The notes under the pieces were generated by a model. The model searched no databases. It was not told the DNA's origin and worked only from the letters and a program-made list of their open reading frames with translations. Positions 15,927 through 23,721 of a stretch of 64,000 bases of DNA are shown in pieces. The DNA comes from a virus, in the IMG/VR virus record IMGVR_UViG_3300044533_001042, positions 43,781 to 107,780 of that record, one strand, 5' to 3'. The first letter of the stretch is position 1. Every line of letters begins with the position of its first letter. A program made the translations under genes and the position numbers.

Positions 15927-16669
15927 TTAATTACAGGCGCTTGTAAAATCCCTTTAATTGCTGGAACAGCCCAATGGTGTGATGCTAATGGCCAATCAGC
16001 AGCCAAGGTTTCAAATAATGCTGGGAAGTATGGTTTGAAAGAAGGTTCAACGACTAGCCGTAAGGCGTACTGACAAGTGTCAGGAAACGGGGGAGGTAGC
16101 TATTTGCTATCGTGATATAGTCTGGCCTGCATCGGAATATGCAGCAGTAGCTGGTCGCTACAAAAGAGGAGGTTGTATGGTAGAGTATCTCTATGATAAA
16201 GAGAATGGTGGGCTATTGCACAAGAATGGCCGCAAGGCAGGTTCGCCTAATAGCAAAGGGCATGTGCAAGTAGAGAAGAATGGCAAGAAGACAATGGTGC
16301 ATCGTATTGTGTTTGAGATGCATAAAGGAGCAGTGCCGAAAGGGAAGGTTGTTGATCATAAGGATGGAAATCCTGCTAATAACAAGATATCTAATCTGAG
16401 GGCAGCCTCAGTGGCTGAGAACCGTATTAACACGCTTCCTAATAAAGGAGCGAAGACCGGCGCTAAAGGTGTAACTGCAACGAAGTCTGGTAAATACCGT
16501 GCTAGAGTCTGTGAAGGGGGTGTTAACAAGACTGTAGGTACCTTTGCAACGGTAGAGGCTGCGGCTAATGCAGCGAAGAAAGCGAGAAAGAAGATTTTTG
16601 GCAATTTTGTCAGATAACACAAGCGACCAACTACGCGTAGAAACTAACGACATCTACGGAACACAAGCG
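15927..16669 (+). mobile_element. Group I self-splicing intron in the RNA polymerase gene
   Basis: The 5' exon ends in T (U) and the intron ends in G, as group I rules require. The last seven exon bases CAAGCGT pair with the internal guide GCGCTTG at 15937-15943, with the final U-G wobble exactly at the splice site. The core shows typical segments: AATCAGCAGCCAAGG, GTTCAACGACTA and GATATAGTC. The reading frame is restored precisely. The HNH ORF lies in the 3' part (P9 side). Confidence 0.92.
16177..16617 (+). CDS. Intron-encoded HNH homing endonuclease with AP2 domain
   Basis: 146 residues with AGAGGAGG upstream. HNH_3-type core: VHRIVFEMHKGAVPKGKVVDHKDGNPANNKISNLR, with the DHKDGNPANN active-site loop. 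The C-terminus (GVTATKSGKYRARV...KTVGTFATVEAAANAAKKARKKIFG) is an AP2 DNA-binding domain. This domain pair is typical of phage homing endonucleases that spread their intron. Confidence 0.92.
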   Translation: MVEYLYDKENGGLLHKNGRKAGSPNSKGHVQVEKNGKKTMVHRIVFEMHKGAVPKGKVVDHKDGNPANNKISNLRAASVAENRINTLPNKGAKTGAKGVTATKSGKYRARVCEGGVNKTVGTFATVEAAANAAKKARKKIFGNFVR

Positions 16670-17332
16670 GGAGTAATGACTATCCCATACGGTGCAGTTT
16701 CTTATGGGATGTCTGAGCAGGTCATAGAAGATGCCAAGAAGCACGGCATCGATTCGCTCTTAGACCTGGACAGGAAATGGGGAGCATTCATGGGAAGACT
16801 AATCTACGCTAGCTGCAAAGATAGCATGAATAAACCCATGAAGCTTCTTGAGATATTCAGTAATGCAGGGATTGCTGCTGAGAAAAGAGGTGAATTCCTC
16901 AGCTGGACTGTCCCTGTAACGGGCTTCAAAGTGGTTCAGCATTATGAAGAAGGCACTATTAAGCCTGTTATCCTGTCTTATGGACACAAGGATATCAAGA
17001 TTAGCCTACTTCACAAGGAAGAACGAGTCCCTGCTAAGCGCAAGCAAGGCCAAGGAGCAGCGCCTAATATCATTCATAGCATGGATGCAGCACACTTAAT
17101 GATGATTAAGGTGGGCTGTGAGTTCCCTGTGACAACCATCCACGACTCTTACGGATGTTTGTGTGCGGATATGGATGTATTGTTCAGAGTCGCTAGAGAG
17201 AAGTTTGTTGAGCTGTACTCTAGCGATCCACTAGTAGCGCTGATGAATGATATCTCAGGTAACTGGGAAGGTCTTGAAATCGGCTCACTTGACATCAATG
17301 CAGTATTAGAGAGCGAATATGCTTTCACTTAA
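16670..17332 (+). CDS. T7-type single-subunit RNA polymerase, exon 2
   Basis: Encodes residues 466-685. Starts GVMTIPYG (Y472, the nucleotide-selecting tyrosine) and contains the HD pair in TTIHDSYG (H623/D624, matching T7 H811/D812). It ends with the conserved LESEYAFT, close to T7's LESDFAFA. The open frame extends upstream to 16568 inside the intron, but those residues are not homologous to the polymerase. Confidence 0.93.
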   Translation, partial: GVMTIPYGAVSYGMSEQVIEDAKKHGIDSLLDLDRKWGAFMGRLIYASCKDSMNKPMKLLEIFSNAGIAAEKRGEFLSWTVPVTGFKVVQHYEEGTIKPVILSYGHKDIKISLLHKEERVPAKRKQGQGAAPNIIHSMDAAHLMMIKVGCEFPVTTIHDSYGCLCADMDVLFRVAREKFVELYSSDPLVALMNDISGNWEGLEIGSLDINAVLESEYAFT

Positions 17333-17351
17333 TCCAATTATAGAGGAAACA

Positions 17352-17654
17352 ATGGGCGGAAATGATACGTACTACGCAGCTCTGGCAGCTGAGTCACGAC
17401 CTAATTTTACACCACCTGTGCCGGTCACGACAGTGTGGGTGTTGAGTTCTGGGTATTTACATACTAAGTGGGAAGAGGGGAGTCCACGTGTAAACCTGAT
17501 TGCAGTGTACCGCAATAAGCCGAGTCTAGACAGACTCTCCCAAGACTTAGTTGACTTTATCGATAGCGTTGCTGCTGTTAGAAGCATTGGTGCTGGCGAG
17601 ATAGTGATGGTCAATGGTGAGGCTCTTAGCTTAGAAGAAAAGGAGCTAGAATGA
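17352..17654 (+). CDS. Hypothetical protein, 100 aa
   Basis: ATG 17352 with AGAGGAAAC is preferred to ATG 17319, which overlaps the polymerase. Soluble, beta-rich start and acidic end (VMVNGEALSLEEKELE). ATGA overlap with the next gene. Confidence 0.6.
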   Translation: MGGNDTYYAALAAESRPNFTPPVPVTTVWVLSSGYLHTKWEEGSPRVNLIAVYRNKPSLDRLSQDLVDFIDSVAAVRSIGAGEIVMVNGEALSLEEKELE

Positions 17655-17875
17655 GTGATTGGAAGTTTGTCGTTGTAGACACTGACACCTCTAAGAAGGA
17701 CGCAGAAACAACCGAATTCAAAGATATTATGGTCAGATTCAGCCTGCCTAACTTTGGATTCGACAAGTACCACCTCCTCGCTGAGAAGAGTAAGATTGTC
17801 CAAAAGGTAACTACGCAGGAGCAGCTCTGCACTTTAGCTGTGTTGATTAACAAAGGAGGAACAGATGGTGATTAA
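17651..17875 (+). CDS. Hypothetical protein, 74 aa
   Basis: MSDWKFVVVDTDTSKKDAET...; no family recognised. Overlaps genes on both sides. Confidence 0.6.
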   Translation: MSDWKFVVVDTDTSKKDAETTEFKDIMVRFSLPNFGFDKYHLLAEKSKIVQKVTTQEQLCTLAVLINKGGTDGD

Positions 17876-18062
17876 GCAGGAACGCCTCAAAGCGTATGTA
17901 TTTGAGGCAAATGACGGAACCCACTTGGGGGAAGTGCAAGTGGGCGAGGATGGGTTGATGCAAGTGTTTATTGACATTGACTACTTAACGTTGGAGCAGT
18001 TTAAGGAAACTGTTTCAGCACTTAACGGCGTATTGGATGGAGTGAGAAATGCAAGTATTTAA
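17865..18062 (+). CDS. Hypothetical protein, 65 aa
   Basis: AAAGGAGG upstream inside the previous gene. Beta-rich then helical (YLTLEQFKETVSALNGVLDGV). No family recognised. Confidence 0.58.
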   Translation: MVIKQERLKAYVFEANDGTHLGEVQVGEDGLMQVFIDIDYLTLEQFKETVSALNGVLDGVRNASI

Positions 18063-18393
18063 AGATATTTCAGAAATGGCAGAAGTGCCTGAAGATTTGT
18101 GGGCGCACATGCTGCAAATCTGTCCTGAAGACAAATTCATGGACTATCTAGGAGGTGATGTATTTCTGTTGGAAACACTAGATGATTTAGCGCAGGTGGC
18201 TGTGTGGGATCTTGACAGTGATGGTGCTACTTTAGCATCTGCTGCTGGCGGCTTTGATGTGGCGGAAGAGCTCCCAGGCGGGGAGCATGCAGTATTTGTA
18301 AGTATTACCAGTAACTCAGGGGGAGCCACTTTCTTCATCCCTAAACAACTTTGGACTGCAAATGTCCTTGAATCAATTCAATTAACTAACTAA
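18049..18393 (+). CDS. Hypothetical acidic protein, 114 aa
   Basis: Strongly acidic (ETLDDLAQVAVWDLDSDGATLAS). Directly upstream of the ssDNA-binding genes. No family recognised. Confidence 0.6.
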   Translation: MQVFKDISEMAEVPEDLWAHMLQICPEDKFMDYLGGDVFLLETLDDLAQVAVWDLDSDGATLASAAGGFDVAEELPGGEHAVFVSITSNSGGATFFIPKQLWTANVLESIQLTN

Positions 18394-18402
18394 GGAACTA
18401 TC

Positions 18403-18894
18403 ATGGCTCGTGAAACAACAACTCTAGATGTAACATTCTTATTCGCTAACTTGAGCGACAAACCTCGTAAAGACTTAAGCTCCAAGTTAGCTTGGTCTGT
18501 CCGCTGCGAGTTCGATAAAGCTTTGTTACCTCAGGTAAAAGAGTTGGGCATTCACATTAAGAAGGAAGTGGATGATAACACAGACGCTGTAACTTACAGC
18601 TTCACTGCGAAACAAAATTACCTGAATCCTAGAACAGGTGAACCGTTCCGCAAACCTAACATCCTCGACGCCAAGAATAAGATCCTAAAGGGGGAGTTGA
18701 TCGGTAATGGGTCGACTGGTAAGGTCAAAATCAGCACCTTTGAATACAACTTTGAAGGCAAGAAGGGTGTTGCAGCGACCTTAGAGGCAATGAAGGTCAT
18801 TAACCTTGTCGAATACGTACGCGAGGAAGACCCTGACTTTGCAGTAAATGAAGATGAATCTGATGACTTTCCGGAAGATGATTCTGATTTCTAA
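18403..18894 (+). CDS. gp2.5-like single-stranded DNA-binding protein, copy 1
   Basis: 163 residues. The basic aromatic core (SFTAKQNYLNPRTGEPFRKPNI...GNGSTGKVKISTFEYNFEGKKGVAATLEAMKVINLVEY) resembles the OB-fold of T7 gp2.5/DUF2815-type proteins. The tail DESDDFPEDDSDF is acidic and ends in Phe, the hallmark by which gp2.5 contacts polymerase and helicase. Shorter than T7 gp2.5 (232). A second copy follows 98 bases downstream. Confidence 0.75.
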   Translation: MARETTTLDVTFLFANLSDKPRKDLSSKLAWSVRCEFDKALLPQVKELGIHIKKEVDDNTDAVTYSFTAKQNYLNPRTGEPFRKPNILDAKNKILKGELIGNGSTGKVKISTFEYNFEGKKGVAATLEAMKVINLVEYVREEDPDFAVNEDESDDFPEDDSDF

Positions 18895-18945
18895 GCAGTA
18901 AAAGAGAGAGGCGCAGTCTCTAATCTGTGTCACCGTAGTATCTGT

Positions 18946-18969
18946 GAGGGCGGCAATCCCGTCGTCCTC
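18946..18969 (+). promoter_or_regulatory. AATCCC-loop hairpin
   Basis: Nine-pair stem GAGGGCGGC/GTCGTCCTC with two G-U pairs, loop AATCCC closed by C-G. Sits between the two ssDNA-binding genes; a GTATCT remnant lies just before it. Confidence 0.58.
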
Positions 18970-18992
18970 TAACCCTATATTGGAGATGTATC

Positions 18993-19484
18993 ATGGCTCG
19001 TGAAACAACAACTTTGGCAGTAACATTCTTATTCCCTAACTTGTCTGACAAACCTCGTAAAGACTTAAGCTCCAAGTTGGCTTGGTCTGTGCGTTGTGAG
19101 TTCGACAAAGAATTGTTGCCAACTGTCAAAGCATTGGGCATCCACATTAAGAAGGAAGTGGATGATAACACAGACGCTGTAACCTACAGCTTCACTGCTA
19201 AACAAAATTACCTGAATCCTAAAACAGGTGAACCGTTCCGCAAACCTAATATCTTGAACGCTAAGAACAAGATCCTAAAGGGCGAGTTGATCGGTAACGG
19301 CTCAACAGGCCTCATTAAGATCAGCACCTTTGAATACAACTTTGAAGGTAAGAAGGGTATTGCAGCGACCTTAGAGGCAATGAAGGTCATTAACCTTGTC
19401 GAATACGTACGCGAGGAAGACCCTGATTTCGCAGTAAATGAGGACGATGACGATGACTTCCCAGAAGACAACGGCGACTATTAA
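18993..19484 (+). CDS. gp2.5-like single-stranded DNA-binding protein, copy 2
   Basis: Same length as copy 1 and most residues identical. The acidic tail is re-shaped (EDDDDDFPEDNGDY) and ends in Tyr instead of Phe. Tandem duplication; the different terminal aromatic residue and tail suggest the copies contact partners differently. Confidence 0.74.
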   Translation: MARETTTLAVTFLFPNLSDKPRKDLSSKLAWSVRCEFDKELLPTVKALGIHIKKEVDDNTDAVTYSFTAKQNYLNPKTGEPFRKPNILNAKNKILKGELIGNGSTGLIKISTFEYNFEGKKGIAATLEAMKVINLVEYVREEDPDFAVNEDDDDDFPEDNGDY

Positions 19485-19514
19485 GATCTTTCAACTTCAA
19501 CCACGAGGTAGTAA

Positions 19515-20057
19515 ATGAGCAGTAAATTCGTATATGAGTATTCTAACGGTGTAGGTGCCTTAGAAACTACTGAGAACTTCGTTCATGTCGAAGATCATGT
19601 TACAGGTCTTGTAACAGTTACACGCAAGGACAACAGCGAAGTAGTTTGTGTTCTTGACACTTCTGAGCAGTTCGCTACATGGCGTGACATGCTAGAGCGT
19701 GATTTTGCGTGGAAACCAGACATGGTGGCGCACAATACTGCTTATGCTGATTTGATCGCACCACTAACTAAAGTGGCCTCTGCTGTTAATCCTTCACATT
19801 ACAAGGGGTACGTGAAGGACATGCAATGGATGGAGACAATGGGTCATCTACCTAACTTCAGAGATCTCAGCAATGGTAAATTCTATGCAGCGATTGAGCT
19901 GCAGATCAGAAAGTATCTAGACCGTTTGGGGAAGAAAGATGCCGGAGTGCAAGAGCTACTTAAAGCACGCTGGTACACCGACTACCTCATCGCTTGTATG
20001 CACACTGGTCGTGTAGTGAGTGTTGAAGAAGTTCAAACAATCATTTCAACAATTTAG
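19515..20057 (+). CDS. DUF3310 protein (T7 gp1.7 nucleotide-kinase related)
   Basis: 180 residues. C-terminal half has the DUF3310 signature: NPSHYKG...MQWMET...FYAAIELQIRKYLDRLGKKDAGVQELLKARWYTDYLI. The T7 member gp1.7 is a nucleotide kinase acting on dGMP/dTMP. N-terminal half has no recognised domain. Confidence 0.72.
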   Translation: MSSKFVYEYSNGVGALETTENFVHVEDHVTGLVTVTRKDNSEVVCVLDTSEQFATWRDMLERDFAWKPDMVAHNTAYADLIAPLTKVASAVNPSHYKGYVKDMQWMETMGHLPNFRDLSNGKFYAAIELQIRKYLDRLGKKDAGVQELLKARWYTDYLIACMHTGRVVSVEEVQTIISTI

Positions 20058-20063
20058 GATATC

Positions 20064-20079
20064 TGCACAGGGAAGTGCA
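20064..20079 (+). promoter_or_regulatory. Leader hairpin before gene 20100
   Basis: TGCAC/GTGCA stem with AGGGAA loop, 20 bases upstream of the next ATG. Confidence 0.4.
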
Positions 20080-20099
20080 ATCTTTATAGGAGTAGTTTT

Positions 20100-20291
20100 A
20101 TGTTTTGTGTAATGTGTGAGAACCACGATAGTGGTAAAACCTTTCTTATCAAAGAAACAGGCAGCAGACCTAGTGTGGCAAATCTACATCGAATGTTAAG
20201 AGCTGATTTGACTGACGATCAGATGGGCATGGTCCGTAATGGCACGCGCCAAAGAGCCGGGGCTGTAAGCTATTGGGTGGCAAAGATATGA
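20100..20291 (+). CDS. Small hypothetical protein, 63 aa
   Basis: Layout RPSVANLHRMLRADLTDDQ...Y-WVAKI resembles PTVDELCNYIARD...Y-HIVEV in gene 24840 and PTVDDLRLAFP...YTISEI in gene 48873, suggesting a small repeated phage domain. Shares ATGA with the DNA polymerase start. Confidence 0.58.
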   Translation: MFCVMCENHDSGKTFLIKETGSRPSVANLHRMLRADLTDDQMGMVRNGTRQRAGAVSYWVAKI

Positions 20292-22222
20292 ACTTGCTAT
20301 TTGACATAGAGACTGACAACCTCTTAAAAGATGTCACAACTATGTGGATCTTTCACGCTAAAGACCTCGACACAGGTGAGAAGTATACCTTTCTGCAGGG
20401 CGACGAAGGCTGGAGAGTACTGCTCGATCATGCTAAGAAATTGGTAGGGCACAATATCATCAACTATGACCTTGCAGTACTTCGTAAGTTATTCCACTAC
20501 TCGCCTCCGAAATATTGTAGAATCGTTGACACGCTGATACTCAGCCAGGTATTAGACTATTGGCGGTTCGGTCCTGGAGCCGGGCATTCTCTGGCTCGTT
20601 GGGGTGAGTTTCTTGGCTGTGCTAAAGGGGATTACCACGATTGGACTCACTACACAGAAGAGATGTTGACGTACTGTGAGCAAGACGTAGAGGTGAGTCA
20701 TAAGGTCTACACACATTTAATGGCTGAATTCGCTAAGAAGAATGTAGATGTACTTAAGGGCAAGCTGAAACGTTATCTCGAGATTGAGCACACAGTAGCT
20801 GATTTTGTGTCTAGAGCGAATGAAGCTGGTTGGGCGTTTGACCTGGACAAAGCCACTGTGCTGCGCGATAGTTTGCAATTAGAGCTTGACAACGCGTACC
20901 TTACGTTAGAGACCAAGCTTGGGTGGAAGATAACCGCACCAGATGCCTGCAAAGGCGAGGTAAAGGTGCATCACCCTTTGTGGATCAAGAATGGGAACTA
21001 CAATCATCATCAGGCTAAATGGTTCGATATTGACCCTATAGCAGGTAATGACCCGGATCCACTAATGGACGGTCCCTACACTAAATGTGTAGCAGAGAAG
21101 CTTTCATTGAATAGTGTGTATGATGTGAAGCTCTTCTTGCACAGGCTGGGTTGGAAACCGATGGATTGGAATTATAAGATGAATCCAGAAACCGGAAAGA
21201 AAGAGAAGTCATCTCCAAAGATCACTCTAGAGTCTTTGGAGTTCCTCGGAGGAGATGGCGCGTTATATATGCATTTCTTGACTGTAAAGTCACGTCATGC
21301 TGTTGTCAATACTTGGATTAAGGAGTGTAAAAATGGTAGGGTTCACGGAGACTGCATGTTGGTTGGCACTCCTAGTATGCGGAGTCGTCATAGTATTATC
21401 GTTAACGTGCCTGCAAGTACTAGCGCTTATGGTAAAGAGATGCGTGAGTTATTTATGGCAGATCCTGGCTATGTACTCATTGGAGCTGATTCATCAGGAA
21501 ACCAAGCACGATCTCTCGCGCATTATCTTGACAATGAAGATTTCACCAACACACTCTTGAGCGGTGACATCCACGCCTTTAATGCAGCTAACATTGACAA
21601 GGTGCTGACTGGCATGGGCATCAGCTGGGATGAATACTTGATTGATAAGGGCGCTGCTGCGGATGAGAAGCATACCTTGGAAGAAGTCTTGTTCGGTAAG
21701 AAAAGAGGGGCAGCTAAGCGTATCTTGTATGCCTTCTTATTCGGAGCAGCAGGCGGTAAGTTGTGGAGCTATATCTTCGGGACTCAAGACAGCACTCTCG
21801 GCAATGAATTCAAGGATGGTTTTACGAAGTCAGTGCCAGGGTTCGAGGGTCTGCTGAAACGACTCAATGACACTTTTGTCCAAGCTAAGAAGAAAGGAGA
21901 CCCGTACATTCCTTCACTGGCCGGCAATCGTATCTACGTAGATAGCAAACACAAGCTGTTGGTGTATCTGCTACAGTCAGCTGAGAAGATTACTTGTATG
22001 TCAGCTGTGGCGTGGATGATGCAGAAATTTGAGGAAGAAGGGATTGAGTACAAGCCGTGTATTATTATGCACGATGAGTGCCAATTCATGGTTCTTGAGA
22101 AGGATGCTACGCGTGCTGCAGAGCTAGCTGCGCTGGCCTTTGCAGAGGGACCAAAACAGTTCAACGTCATGATTATGGCAGGTGAGGCCAAGATTGGGCA
22201 TAACTGGCAGGAGACTCACTGA
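20288..22222 (+). CDS. T7-type family A DNA polymerase with 3'-5' exonuclease
   Basis: 644 residues from ATG 20288 (ATGA overlap); the TTG at 20273 is less likely. Exonuclease motifs intact: FDIETDN, NIINYD, YCEQDVE. Polymerase motif A is IGADSSGNQARSLAHY, with Gln at the usually conserved Glu of DYSxIELR. Motif B is RGAAKRILYAFLFGAAGG (Arg-x3-Lys-x3-Tyr kept) and motif C is MHDECQ. A loop before GPYTKCVAEKLSLNSVYDVKLFLHRLGW aligns with the T7 thioredoxin-binding segment but is shorter. A thioredoxin gene lies at 30944. Confidence 0.95.
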   Translation: MNLLFDIETDNLLKDVTTMWIFHAKDLDTGEKYTFLQGDEGWRVLLDHAKKLVGHNIINYDLAVLRKLFHYSPPKYCRIVDTLILSQVLDYWRFGPGAGHSLARWGEFLGCAKGDYHDWTHYTEEMLTYCEQDVEVSHKVYTHLMAEFAKKNVDVLKGKLKRYLEIEHTVADFVSRANEAGWAFDLDKATVLRDSLQLELDNAYLTLETKLGWKITAPDACKGEVKVHHPLWIKNGNYNHHQAKWFDIDPIAGNDPDPLMDGPYTKCVAEKLSLNSVYDVKLFLHRLGWKPMDWNYKMNPETGKKEKSSPKITLESLEFLGGDGALYMHFLTVKSRHAVVNTWIKECKNGRVHGDCMLVGTPSMRSRHSIIVNVPASTSAYGKEMRELFMADPGYVLIGADSSGNQARSLAHYLDNEDFTNTLLSGDIHAFNAANIDKVLTGMGISWDEYLIDKGAAADEKHTLEEVLFGKKRGAAKRILYAFLFGAAGGKLWSYIFGTQDSTLGNEFKDGFTKSVPGFEGLLKRLNDTFVQAKKKGDPYIPSLAGNRIYVDSKHKLLVYLLQSAEKITCMSAVAWMMQKFEEEGIEYKPCIIMHDECQFMVLEKDATRAAELAALAFAEGPKQFNVMIMAGEAKIGHNWQETH

Positions 22223-22389
22223 TGAATCAGCGATTGAGGGACAAAGTGGAACTGATGATTGGCTTTTGGGAAGAGAATCTCGTTGTAGTGGATGCGGAGA
22301 TTGAACTTCAAAACAGCATCAAGTCAGCGCTACAAAGTGCAATCTCGGCATTCAAGAGAAAGCTCGCAGAACCTGTTAGCGAAGACTAA
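22222..22389 (+). CDS. Small helical protein, 55 aa
   Basis: Starts in TGATG with the polymerase stop, so translation is coupled. Amphipathic helix (VELMIGFWEENLVVVDAEIELQNSIKSAL). Function unknown. Confidence 0.58.
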   Translation: MNQRLRDKVELMIGFWEENLVVVDAEIELQNSIKSALQSAISAFKRKLAEPVSED

Positions 22390-22400
22390 CATAAGGCACC

Positions 22401-22426
22401 GCCACAGGCCTATTCGAAACTGTGGC
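22401..22426 (+). promoter_or_regulatory. Leader hairpin GCCACAG/CTGTGGC
   Basis: Seven-pair perfect stem with a 12-base loop in the gap before gene 22449. Confidence 0.5.
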
Positions 22427-22448
22427 ACCACTCCGATAGAGGTAATTT

Positions 22449-22652
22449 ATGGAATTTATGATGTTTGTACAACAACAAGGGCAAGGCGGCTTTGAGCTTA
22501 CAAAGCTATTTCAAGAAGGCTGGCGGATAGATAGAGTCGCTGCTATCATCCAAGGTGCGGCCTCTCATGGTGCATCAGTGCATGCTTCAATAAAGCTGCC
22601 TGGTGAAGCGCACTACTTACTAACACGTGGGGAAGAACATGCAAGTCAGTGA
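22449..22652 (+). CDS. Small protein with L...GW...Y-LL-R motif, 67 aa
   Basis: FELTKLFQEGWRID...ASIKLPGEAHYLLTR resembles gene 48503 (LNRELAEGWHII...YYTLIREI). This 'L..L..GW' layout is found in many phage and bacterial small proteins of unknown role. Confidence 0.58.
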   Translation: MEFMMFVQQQGQGGFELTKLFQEGWRIDRVAAIIQGAASHGASVHASIKLPGEAHYLLTRGEEHASQ

Positions 22653-22926
22653 ATTATTGTTTTCAATGCTGGCCGAGGAGGCCTGTGAAGTAGGTCAAGC
22701 AGCCGGTAAGTGCATCAGATTTACGCCACACCACACTTACGCGTCTTATCATGAGTCTAATCTGGACCGGCTCAAAGATGAGGTGATTGACCTCATCGCG
22801 GTGTATTACTTAGCCATGCTGGAAATAGGTGAGCAGCCTAGTATCGATGACGATGTCGTGCTAGACAGGGCGCGGCGTAAGTCCCAAACGTTGCATATCA
22901 GTCGCAGCATGGGAGTTATTGAATGA
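22639..22926 (+). CDS. MazG-like nucleoside triphosphate pyrophosphohydrolase
   Basis: 95 residues from ATG 22639. Two metal-binding motifs of the all-alpha NTP pyrophosphatase fold: EEACE in LAEEACEVGQAAGKCIRF and DEVID in LKDEVIDLIAVYYLAMLE. Phage relatives hydrolyse dNTPs or alarmone-type nucleotides; in this replication block it may shape nucleotide pools. Confidence 0.75.
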   Translation: MQVSELLFSMLAEEACEVGQAAGKCIRFTPHHTYASYHESNLDRLKDEVIDLIAVYYLAMLEIGEQPSIDDDVVLDRARRKSQTLHISRSMGVIE

Positions 22927-23207
22927 GTGAGGGTGCCAGCAATTACTGTGTAGTAAGCCCTGATGGCAGTGTAAACTACTTCAGCCATCAGCTTTCTGCA
23001 GAAGTTTACCTGTATAAGATTCCTGGTGCTACTTTAATAGAAGTAGACGGCCCTTTAACTCAGGAAAAGCTGCCGAGAACTGTAAGTGTTGAAGACATGC
23101 AGCTCTTTAGCAGGGCTGTGCGGACTTGTCTAGACCGTACTATTGGCTCTGATTTCAGATGGGAGCTAGTTACGTTGGCTAAGAAATTTAACATAAAGGT
23201 GGATTAA
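22923..23207 (+). CDS. Hypothetical protein, 94 aa
   Basis: ATGA overlap with the MazG-like gene. No family recognised (NYCVVSPDGSVNYFSHQLSAEVYLY...). Confidence 0.6.
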   Translation: MSEGASNYCVVSPDGSVNYFSHQLSAEVYLYKIPGATLIEVDGPLTQEKLPRTVSVEDMQLFSRAVRTCLDRTIGSDFRWELVTLAKKFNIKVD

Positions 23208-23419
23208 TGAAGTTGAGAATGACTGCGTATAAATCGATGGCGCCTGCGCATGCTGTCAGAGTTGATGTCAACGCTTCTAGTTGTGCTCTTGGCACAGCCT
23301 TCAGTAAGGCTGTCGGAGACTGCTCCGAGAATGAGTATTTCACGATGTGGGCACAGTTGACTGCCTTCATTGGGGAATCGAAGGGTGGGGATTCTTTTAT
23401 CTATTACTGGGTGGACTAA
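23207..23419 (+). CDS. Hypothetical protein, 70 aa
   Basis: TAATG overlap on both sides. MKLRMTAYKSMAPAHAVRVDV...; no family recognised. Confidence 0.58.
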   Translation: MKLRMTAYKSMAPAHAVRVDVNASSCALGTAFSKAVGDCSENEYFTMWAQLTAFIGESKGGDSFIYYWVD

Positions 23420-23721
23420 TGCCTACTAATATTGTTGTGATGCCTAATAACGTCAAACGGGAGTTTCTGAAGCCGTTGGAAGCTCTCGAGTACTTCGAAG
23501 CGAACAATGCAACTGCCTTGTTGTGTGCCAAAGAAGGCTGCGGTGTTAGCACCTTGCCGCCTGAATCAAATATCGATATGGACAGCATTGCCCTAATAAG
23601 TGGTGATGAAGTCAAAGTGGCCGTTTATGTGTTCGAGCGTTATTTCAACAGTACATTCAGAGACGGTTCAACCGCTGACGAATGTGCAATTTCAATTTAC
23701 AATAAACTGGTGGGAAGATGA
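23419..23721 (+). CDS. Hypothetical protein, 100 aa
   Basis: ATG 23419 in TAATG context is preferred to the upstream GTG 23347. Acidic C-terminal region. No family recognised. Confidence 0.6.
   Translation: MPTNIVVMPNNVKREFLKPLEALEYFEANNATALLCAKEGCGVSTLPPESNIDMDSIALISGDEVKVAVYVFERYFNSTFRDGSTADECAISIYNKLVGR

Noticed and set aside
16568-16669. Separate gene start for RNA polymerase C-terminal part
   Set aside because: These codons are intron sequence overlapping the HNH gene end; splice pairing places the exon boundary at 16670.
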